From: JBDZUZ01 sp040255445
Lineage (GTDB): Bacteria > Planctomycetota > Phycisphaerae > Phycisphaerales > UBA1924
Assembly: GCA_040255445.1 (NCBI GenBank)
Contig: JBDZUZ010000114.1
Location: 1-12,575, forward strand
Length of the DNA: 12,575 nt
Direction: 5' to 3'
In this document: piece after piece, positions 5,806-11,223 of the stretch
Layout: each line of letters starts with the position of its first letter
Position numbering within the stretch: position 1 is the stretch's first letter
Notes under the pieces: generated by a model
Database searches by the model: none
Told to the model about the DNA's origin: nothing
The model's input: the letters and a program-made list of their open reading frames with translations, nothing else
Translations under genes and position numbers: made by a program

Positions 5806-6465
5806 TCAGCGAAGCGTGTGGTTCTCGCGGTCCCACTCTTCCGCAAGTACCGCCCACCCGAGCGTGTCGGTCCAGCCCAGCCGATCGACCCAGCGGTCGT
5901 TCCTTGCGTGCAGTTCGCGGCGGAGGCCGATGCGGTCGGGCACGCGGCAGGATCGTTCGTTCGCGGTGGATGCGTAGATCACGATGCGGCGGAAGCCGTA
6001 GCCGCCTTCGGCCTGGGGCGCGAAACCGTGGGAGATGTTCAGGCGGGTGGCCCGCGTGATCACGCCGCGGCCGCGGACATCGGCGCGGAGCCAGTAGCCG
6101 GTCTCTGCGGTGGCGGTCGCCGCGTTGATGCAGTTGAAACCCGTGCCGCCCAGCAGCGAGCCGCTCTCGAGATCGAAGACGCCGCGGACATAGCCGAGAG
6201 CGCGGTGCGCCGGATCGCAGGGGGTGAGCGCGGTCCGGGCGAAGAGGTCGATATCGGCGCGGGAGGCGGCGACATCGGCGTGAGAGAAACCGGCCCACGG
6301 GAGCCAGGGCAGAAGCGAATCGCGCGAAGCGTCGATCGCGGCGAAGAGTGATTCGGCATCGGCGGGGGTGTAGTGGCGGAGGCGCAGGCCCAGGCCGTCG
6401 ATCGCGCCGGGTGGAGTTGCGGGCGCGGTCCAGGGTGGTGGTTTCTGTGCTGGGGTGTTCGTCAT
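5806..6465 (-). CDS. GNAT-family N-acetyltransferase, RimJ/RimL-like
   Basis: This 219-residue protein has the GNAT fold in the RimJ/RimL/YdaF pattern. These enzymes move an acetyl group from acetyl-CoA to an amine, for example the N-terminus of a ribosomal protein, but the substrate here is unknown. Seen in order: a first strand LRLRHYTPADAESLFAAID (residues 27-45), the signature GYWLRADVRGRGVIT (123-137) with the acetyl-CoA pyrophosphate-binding loop RGRGV at 131-135, an ATRLNISHGF helix, and a late STANERSCRVPDRIGL segment (166-181) where Asn169 and Ser172 match the usual NxxS. It ends in WAVLAEEWDRENHTLR, as YdaF-like proteins often do. The ATG at 6465 has GAGG eight bases before it; upstream in-frame codons run through repeat copy B and are not used. 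The gene is bracketed closely by repeat copies A (6 bases away) and B (24 bases). Confidence 0.9.
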   Translation of the reverse strand: MTNTPAQKPPPWTAPATPPGAIDGLGLRLRHYTPADAESLFAAIDASRDSLLPWLPWAGFSHADVAASRADIDLFARTALTPCDPAHRALGYVRGVFDLESGSLLGGTGFNCINAATATAETGYWLRADVRGRGVITRATRLNISHGFAPQAEGGYGFRRIVIYASTANERSCRVPDRIGLRRELHARNDRWVDRLGWTDTLGWAVLAEEWDRENHTLR

Positions 6466-6489
6466 CGCATTGGCCTCGGCTCTGCCTTG

Positions 6490-6656
6490 CGTGGCATCGG
6501 CATTCTGCCGATGGGGAGACTTCCGTTGCGCATCGCCGCGTCGCTCGGACGGCGGCTGGTGGTGCGACGCTGGGCACACGCCGCTCCGGCCCCTGTCCGA
6601 GGTGCGCGTTCCTGCGCGAGCGGCGCACAACACATCGGCAGAATGCCGATGCCACG
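6490..6656. repeat. Family I palindromic element, copy B (167 bp, opposite orientation to A)
   Basis: The reverse complement of 6595-6656 matches 5634-5695 of copy A at 61 of 62 bases. The reverse complement of 6534-6556 matches 5733-5755 exactly. The 6490-6513 end carries the same hairpin (CATCGGCATTCTGCCGATG) as the other ends, but its inner edge (6514-6517) has drifted. The middle of the element differs between the copies. No target-site duplication is obvious. It lies between the divergent acetyltransferase and ThiF-like genes and ends 22 bases before the ThiF start. Confidence 0.87.
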
Positions 6657-6677
6657 GAGAGGAGGCCACGGGAGGCG

Positions 6678-7736
6678 ATGCTACCCTCTCGAGTGCCCGA
6701 GCCATCACGATACCACCGCCAGATGATTTTGCCCGAGATCGGGGCGGAGGGGCAGGCCGCGCTCGCGCGGGCGCACGCGGCGGTGATCGGGGTTGGCGCG
6801 CTGGGGTGTCAGGTCGCGGACATGCTCGCGCGGGCGGGGGTGGGGCGGCTGACGCTGGTTGATCGTGATCTGGTGGATCGCACCAACCTGCAGCGGCAGA
6901 CGCTGTTCACCGAGGTCGATGCGGCGGAGCGGCTGCCCAAGGCCGCGGCGGCGGAGGCGAGGCTGCGGGCGGTCAACAGCGAGATTCAAATTGAAGGGAT
7001 CGCGGCGGATGTGACATCGGCGAACGCGGCGCGGCTGTTCGCGGAAGCGCCGACGGTGTTCGTTGATGGAACGGACAACTTCGAGACGCGGTACCTGATC
7101 AACGATCTGGCGGTGAAGCTGGGTGTGCCGATGGTGTACGGCGGCGTGATCGCCGGCCGCGGCATGGCGGCGACGTTCGTGCCCGGCGGGGCGTGCCTGC
7201 GGTGCGTGTTCCCCGAAGCGCCGGCGGCGGGGTCGCAGCCGACGTGCGACACCGCGGGCGTGTTCGGGCCGGCGGTGGCGGTGGTGGGGGCGTGTGAGGC
7301 GGCGGATGCGCTCAAGATCTGCGCGGGTCGCGCGGATCTCTTGAGCGGCACGCTGCTGTCGTTCGATCTCTTTACGAACGAGCGGCGGCGGGTGGATCTG
7401 TCGCGGAGCAGGGATGCGCAGTGCCCGTGCTGCGGGGCGCGGCGGTTCGAGTTTCTGGAGGGCGGGGAGCGCGAGGCGAGTTCGAGCCTGTGCGGTCAGA
7501 ACGCGGTGCAGGTGTCGCCCGCCGCGGCGGTGACGGTGGATCTTGCCGCGCTGGCCGCGCGGCTGGCGCCGCACAGCGCGGTGCGGCAGAACCGGTTCAT
7601 GGTGCGGGCGGCTTTCAACGAGTCAGCGCTGGCGGGGCTGGAGATCACGGTGTTTTCGGATGGGCGGGCGATCGTGCACGGGACGGAGCGCGCGGAGGTG
7701 GCGCGGTCGGTGTACGCGCGGTTTGTGGGGGGGTGA
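6678..7736 (+). CDS. thiF: ThiF/MoeB/HesA-type E1-like adenylyltransferase (probably ThiF)
   Basis: This 352-residue enzyme activates the C-terminus of a ubiquitin-like sulfur carrier (ThiS or MoaD) by adenylation, for thiazole or molybdopterin synthesis. Seen in order: YHRQMILPEIG (12-22), nucleotide-binding GVGALG (38-43), DRDLVDRTNLQRQ (62-74) with the ATP-contacting Asp, Asn and Arg, DGTDNFETR (130-138), and zinc-binding CLRC (173-176) and CPCC (249-252). The PTCDTAGVFGP segment puts Cys190 at the catalytic position. PTCDTAG followed by a C-terminal 'DGRAIVHGT...ARSVYARFVGG' stretch fits the ThiF type best, but MoeB cannot be excluded. The ATG at 6678 is chosen for its position at the family start; GGAGG sites lie 12 and 2 bases before it, so spacing is imperfect. 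No thiS, thiG or moaD is in the window. Codons end mostly in G, unlike the pilin genes. Confidence 0.93.
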   Translation: MLPSRVPEPSRYHRQMILPEIGAEGQAALARAHAAVIGVGALGCQVADMLARAGVGRLTLVDRDLVDRTNLQRQTLFTEVDAAERLPKAAAAEARLRAVNSEIQIEGIAADVTSANAARLFAEAPTVFVDGTDNFETRYLINDLAVKLGVPMVYGGVIAGRGMAATFVPGGACLRCVFPEAPAAGSQPTCDTAGVFGPAVAVVGACEAADALKICAGRADLLSGTLLSFDLFTNERRRVDLSRSRDAQCPCCGARRFEFLEGGEREASSSLCGQNAVQVSPAAAVTVDLAALAARLAPHSAVRQNRFMVRAAFNESALAGLEITVFSDGRAIVHGTERAEVARSVYARFVGG

Positions 7737-7756
7737 GGCACGAGCATTGCTGCCTT

Positions 7757-7851
7757 GGGTACCCCCACGCTCCGCGTGGGGTAGGAGGGGCAACGGCGTC
7801 GAGCTGGGCACTTGCACGTTCGCCCCACACGGAGTGTGGGGGTACCCCGGA
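7757..7851. repeat. Family II hairpin repeat, copy 1
   Basis: Two hairpins face each other. CCCCACGC-TCC-GCGTGGGG lies at 7763-7781 and CCCCACAC-GGA-GTGTGGGG at 7823-7841. The unit starts and ends near GGTACC/GGTACCCC. Bases 7792-7851 match 8962-9021 of copy 2 at 57 of 60 positions. It lies between thiF and the first SUMF1-like gene. Confidence 0.85.
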
Positions 7852-7890
7852 AACTGCCGCGGACTGTGCCCGACGGCCGATCAGATCGCT

Positions 7891-8916
7891 ATGCCCAAGT
7901 GCCTTCCTCTGAGCGTCGTCTGTCTGGTCCTCGCGTCGAGCGTGGTTGCGCAGCCTGTGCCTGACTACGGGATCGAGTGGCGGACCATCGGCGCACCCGG
8001 AAACGAGGACGCCTCGCCGGCCGACTTCCCGGGTCTCGAGCCTCCCGCGGGCTTCGGGCCGATGGGGCGTGTTGACTACGAGTTCCGGATGTCCCATACG
8101 GAGCTCACGGTCTCGCAGTACTTCGAGTTCGTGCAGACCTACACGCGGTGGAATCCGGCGGCGGCGTTCGACTCCGGCCTGTACGGCTCGCACATCGTGC
8201 GTCTCAACAACGATCCAAGCAATCTGCAGTGGTGGATGTTCCCCGATGCGGTCAACGCCCCGGCGGACATGGCGTGGCTCTACGCCGCGCGGTATGTGAA
8301 CTGGCTGCACAACGACAAGGCCGATGCGCTCTGGGCCTTCGAGACCGGCGCGTACGACATGAGCACCTTCGTCCGCGGTCCTGATGGCTTCTGGACCGGG
8401 CAGACGCAGCACAGCCCGGGGGCTCGATTCTGGATCCCCTCGCTGGACGAGTGGACCAAGGCGATGCACTACGACCCCAACAAGCACGGACCTGGGCGGC
8501 CGGGCTACTGGGTGTATCCGCACTCGAGCGACGAGTCGCCGGTTGGCGGCCTGCCGGGCACGCAAGGTGCGGAAACGGGCGCGGGTGAGTACCCGGGCGG
8601 CGAAGGCTACCGGCTGTACCCGGTTGGTTCGTATCCGGATGCTCAGTCGCCGTGGGGGTTGCTCGATGGCTCGGGCGGCGTCAGCGAACTTCTGGTCTAC
8701 CACGGTAGCCCGTTCTTCGCTCTTCCGGCTCGCGGCAGCAGGACAACTCTGCTTGACCACTTCTTCGCGGATCGGATCGACTCAACCTTTGGCGTAGGCA
8801 TTAACTTCGCGGTCTCTGGGCTTCGGATTGCCGGGGTCGTGCCGGCGCCGGCGAGCGTGGTGTTGAGTGCGATGGCGGCGTCGGTCTGCATTTGCAGGCG
8901 GCGCGGGTCGTGGTAG
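7891..8916 (+). CDS. Secreted SUMF1-like (FGE-sulfatase fold) protein with PEP-CTERM-like tail
   Basis: This 341-residue protein has a signal peptide (MPKCLPLSVVCLVLASSVVA, cut near Ala20-Gln21) and a SUMF1/FGE-like domain. It ends in a sorting-type tail from about residue 317: VPAPAS, a hydrophobic stretch, then CRRRGSW. Domain landmarks are GRVDYEFRMSHTELTVSQYF, ARYVNWLHNDKADALWAFET, ARFWIPSLDEWTKAMHYDPN, YPHSSDESPVGGLPG, PVGSYPDAQSPWGLLDGSGG and SGLRIAG. True formylglycine-generating enzymes use a cysteine pair in this domain, but the mature domain here has no Cys before the tail, so oxidase activity is unlikely. A structural or binding role on the cell surface is more plausible. The paralogue at 9173 shares these landmarks. 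The ATG at 7891 has no Shine-Dalgarno site. The tail is of the PEP-CTERM type but reads PAP instead of PEP. Confidence 0.87.
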   Translation: MPKCLPLSVVCLVLASSVVAQPVPDYGIEWRTIGAPGNEDASPADFPGLEPPAGFGPMGRVDYEFRMSHTELTVSQYFEFVQTYTRWNPAAAFDSGLYGSHIVRLNNDPSNLQWWMFPDAVNAPADMAWLYAARYVNWLHNDKADALWAFETGAYDMSTFVRGPDGFWTGQTQHSPGARFWIPSLDEWTKAMHYDPNKHGPGRPGYWVYPHSSDESPVGGLPGTQGAETGAGEYPGGEGYRLYPVGSYPDAQSPWGLLDGSGGVSELLVYHGSPFFALPARGSRTTLLDHFFADRIDSTFGVGINFAVSGLRIAGVVPAPASVVLSAMAASVCICRRRGSW

Positions 8917-8961
8917 TGCGTCAGGTGCTCCTGGTCCGTCGCGGCGATGGAGCGGAAGGGT

Positions 8962-9131
8962 AACGGCGTCGAGCTGCGCGGTTGCACGTTCGCCCCACAC
9001 GGAGTGTGGGGGTACCCCGGAGAGAAGGCACTGCGCGAGCGGGGTGTGCAATGAGGACGCGGGGCGTGGGAGGCACCGACTTTCAGAGCAAAGTCGGTGG
9101 CACGGAACCCGACTCGGAGTGTGGGGTTCCC
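8962..9131. repeat. Family II hairpin repeat, copy 2
   Basis: Three hairpins are seen. CCCCACAC-GGA-GTGTGGGG is at 8993-9011. CACCGACTTT-CAGAGC-AAAGTCGGTG is at 9074-9099 with a perfect 10-base-pair stem. A decayed version of the first type is at 9104-9130, with two mismatches but GGAACC/GGTTCC outer pairing. It lies between the two SUMF1-like genes. It is most similar to copy 3 over its second half. Confidence 0.87.
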
Positions 9132-9172
9132 GGGAAGCGTTCCGATTTCAGGTTTGCTGATACTCTGCCGCC

Positions 9173-10240
9173 ATGCGCACACGCAACTCCGCAATCTGGG
9201 TCGCTCTCACTCTCGCCGCGTTGCCCGGCGCGGTGCTCGCGCAGGGGCCGATTTCCGGGGACGATCCGCGGTGGGCGGTAATCGGCGCTGTCGGGAATCA
9301 GCCGATGCTGCGGCCGTACCCTGGGGATGATCCGCGGCCAGCGGGGCGCGTTGATTATGTCTACCGGATGGCGCGGTACGAGATCACGACGGGCGAGTGG
9401 CTGGAGTTCGTCAACACGTTCTCGACGCGATCGGACGAGTGGCGGCTCTTCGCCGAGCCGGTCATCTGGAGCGCGGTGATCGACTGGAGTTACGACGGCC
9501 CGGGCTACCGGTGGATGCTGCACGAGGGCGAGGACGCTGCGCGGATGCCGGTGGCGGGGATCAGTTGGCGAGATGCGGCGATGTATTGCAACTGGCTGCA
9601 CAACGGGAAGTCTGCCGCGGTCGAGGCGATCCAGGACGGCGCGTACGACACATCGACGTTCTACACCTTTCCGGATCGGTCGTTTACCGACCAGCCGACC
9701 CATCACCCTGATGCGCGGTACTGGATCCCGACGCTCGATGAGTGGCTGAAGGCGGTTCACTACGACCCCAACAAGGGCGGTGCGGGCGTCGAAGGCTGGT
9801 GGGCGTTCCCGCACAGCTCCGATGTGGCGCCGATCGGAGGGCCGCCGGGGATCGGCGAAGCGAACTTCGGGTTCGATCCGCCGACGTCTATGGGCGCGTG
9901 GGGGATCCCTGTGGGGTCGTATCCCGAAGTGATGTCGCCGTGGGGGTTGTTCGATGCATCAGGGGGTGCATCGGAGCATCTGGAGGAGATTCTGTATTGG
10001 GATTCGCCAGATGGCCCGAGGCCTGAGGATCGTTGGTTTGATGGATCGTGGGCTTCATCGCCTGCGAGGATCGCCGAGGTTCTTGATGATGTGCAATGGA
10101 ATTTGGCGTTCGCTCCGGGATCGGCATATGCGTACACCGGATTGCGGTTGGCGTCGGCGGTGCCGGGGCCTTCGGGGTTGGTGCTGGTGGGTGTGGTCGC
10201 GTGGGGTGGCTTGTTGAGGCGGAGCCGCGCGCATTCGTGA
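9173..10240 (+). CDS. Second secreted SUMF1-like protein with PEP-CTERM-like tail
   Basis: This 355-residue protein is a tandem paralogue of the one at 7891. It has a signal peptide (MRTRNSAIWVALTLAALPGA, cut near Ala23-Gln24), the SUMF1/FGE-like domain, and a tail from about residue 330: VPGPSG, a hydrophobic segment, then RRSRAHS. Shared blocks include GRVDYVYRMARYEITTGEW, MYCNWLHNGKSAAVEAIQDG, ARYWIPTLDEWLKAVHYDPN, FPHSSDVAPIGGPPG and PVGSYPEVMSPWGLFDASGG. It differs by a longer section between residues 85 and 125, where the block PVAGISWRDAAMYCNWLHN is closer to canonical SUMF1 proteins. Only one Cys remains in the mature domain, so formylglycine-generating activity is not expected. The ATG at 9173 has no Shine-Dalgarno site; TACTCT at 9161-9166 could be a -10 box of a leaderless transcript. 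Copies 2 and 3 of repeat family II flank the gene. Confidence 0.89.
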   Translation: MRTRNSAIWVALTLAALPGAVLAQGPISGDDPRWAVIGAVGNQPMLRPYPGDDPRPAGRVDYVYRMARYEITTGEWLEFVNTFSTRSDEWRLFAEPVIWSAVIDWSYDGPGYRWMLHEGEDAARMPVAGISWRDAAMYCNWLHNGKSAAVEAIQDGAYDTSTFYTFPDRSFTDQPTHHPDARYWIPTLDEWLKAVHYDPNKGGAGVEGWWAFPHSSDVAPIGGPPGIGEANFGFDPPTSMGAWGIPVGSYPEVMSPWGLFDASGGASEHLEEILYWDSPDGPRPEDRWFDGSWASSPARIAEVLDDVQWNLAFAPGSAYAYTGLRLASAVPGPSGLVLVGVVAWGGLLRRSRAHS

Positions 10241-10268
10241 GTTCGAACATCGGTTGCCGGGTTGGTCA

Positions 10269-10433
10269 TCGAGCTGGGCCCTTGCACGTTCACCCCACGC
10301 GGAGCGTGGGGGTACCCCGGAAGAGAAGGCACTGCGCGAGCGGGCGGTGCAATGAGGATGCGGCACCTGGGAGGCACCGACTTTCAAAGCAAAGTCGGTG
10401 GCACGGAACCCCACTCGGAGAGTGGGGGTACCC
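10269..10433. repeat. Family II hairpin repeat, copy 3
   Basis: Three perfect hairpins are present: CCCCACGC-GGA-GCGTGGGG (10293-10311), CACCGACTTT-CAAAGC-AAAGTCGGTG (10375-10400) and CCCCACTC-GGA-GAGTGGGG (10409-10427). The first and third lead into GTACCC. Compared with copies 1 and 2, the stems change on both arms together (ACGC/GCGT, ACAC/GTGT, ACTC/GAGT). It fills the gap between the second SUMF1-like gene and the convergent pduO, ending nine bases from the pduO stop codon. Confidence 0.88.
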
Positions 10434-10441
10434 AAGGCAGA

Positions 10442-11107
10442 TCACGCTTCGCGGGTCGCTCCGGGTTTCCAGAGGACATCGCCGGCGCCGTTGTTGTTGG
10501 CGCAGCGCGAGAGGACGAAGAGGAGGTCGCTGAGGCGGTTGAGGTATTTGATCGCTTCGGCGTTGGTGCGGTCGGGTTCGTGGTGCATCAGCGTGACGCC
10601 GAGGCGCTCAGCGCGGCGGACGATGGTGCGGGCGAGGTGCAGGGCCGCGGCGAGGGGGGTGCCGGCGGGGAGGACGAAGCTGGTGAGGTCCTCGAGGTGC
10701 TCGTTGAACTCATCGATCTCGTTCTCGAGGCGTTTGGTCTGGGTTGCGATGATGCGGAGGGCCTTGCCGGGCTCTTCGCCGGTTGATCGCGGCGTGGCGA
10801 TGTCGGCGCCGAGGTCGAACATGTCGTGCTGGACGAGGCGGAGGACGCGGCCGATGCGGGCTGGCATGTCGTGCGGTATGTCGGTGGCTGCGGCGCCTGT
10901 CGGTTGCGCGGCGGCGCTGGTCCCCTTGCCGGGGGCGGCATCATCGGCGGGGCAGTGGATGACCGCCATGCCGATCGCCGCGTTGGCTTCATCGACGGTG
11001 CCGTAGGTCTCGACGCGGAGGTCGTCCTTGGGGACGCGTTCGCCGGAAGCGAGGCCGGTGGTGCCGTCGTCGCCGCTGCGTGTGTAAATCCTGTTGAGTT
11101 TGACCAT
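10442..11107 (-). CDS. pduO: PduO-type cob(I)alamin adenosyltransferase
   Basis: This 221-residue enzyme transfers the 5'-deoxyadenosyl group of ATP to cob(I)alamin, making coenzyme B12. It belongs to the PduO/MMAB type, which forms trimers of five-helix bundles. Motifs in order are the ATP-binding YTRSGDDGTTGL near the N-terminus, VETYGTVDEANAAIG, HDMFDLGADIATP, FVLPAGTPLAAALHLARTIV, RRAER and YLNRLSDLLFVLSRCAN. The Arg, Glu and Asn residues used for ATP and cobalamin are in these blocks. An extra Ala/Pro/Gly-rich stretch (about residues 52-80) sits in a loop between the first two conserved regions and looks disordered. The ATG at 11107 follows AAGGA by ten bases. The gene is divergent from recJ and convergent with the SUMF1-like gene. 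No B12 synthesis or B12-dependent enzyme gene is near. Confidence 0.96.
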   Translation of the reverse strand: MVKLNRIYTRSGDDGTTGLASGERVPKDDLRVETYGTVDEANAAIGMAVIHCPADDAAPGKGTSAAAQPTGAAATDIPHDMPARIGRVLRLVQHDMFDLGADIATPRSTGEEPGKALRIIATQTKRLENEIDEFNEHLEDLTSFVLPAGTPLAAALHLARTIVRRAERLGVTLMHHEPDRTNAEAIKYLNRLSDLLFVLSRCANNNGAGDVLWKPGATREA

Positions 11108-11213
11108 GGCGGGGCTTTCCTTCAGACTGGCGGAGTCAGACAGTAGCGGCGGGTTCGTGTGAGCCGAATCGTGCGGTGGGGCGGAGCCCCGGGGTGTTCG
11201 CCGCGGCGGTCAT

Positions 11214-11218
11214 GGAGG
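11214..11218 (+). promoter_or_regulatory. Ribosome-binding site favouring a GTG start for recJ
   Basis: GGAGG lies five bases before the in-frame GTG at 11224. The in-frame ATG at 11212 overlaps this site and has no Shine-Dalgarno site of its own. Confidence 0.45.
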
Positions 11219-11223
11219 ATGAG

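Noticed and set aside
5634..6660. Short proteins read through the family I elements, with phrases such as WHRHSADV
   Set aside because: They are translations of the repeat DNA, occur in several frames and have no start signal.
5620..6660. Composite transposon around the acetyltransferase
   Set aside because: No transposase gene and no target-site duplication is visible, so only the element pair itself is reported.
7757..10433. Possible CRISPR array from repeated palindromes
   Set aside because: Spacing is irregular (tens to more than a thousand bases), genes lie between the units, the spacers are themselves repeated, and no cas gene is present.
8957..10436. Apparent peptides with GGTDFQSKVGGTE in two places
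   Set aside because: They are readings of the family II hairpin CACCGACTTT/AAAGTCGGTG, not genes.
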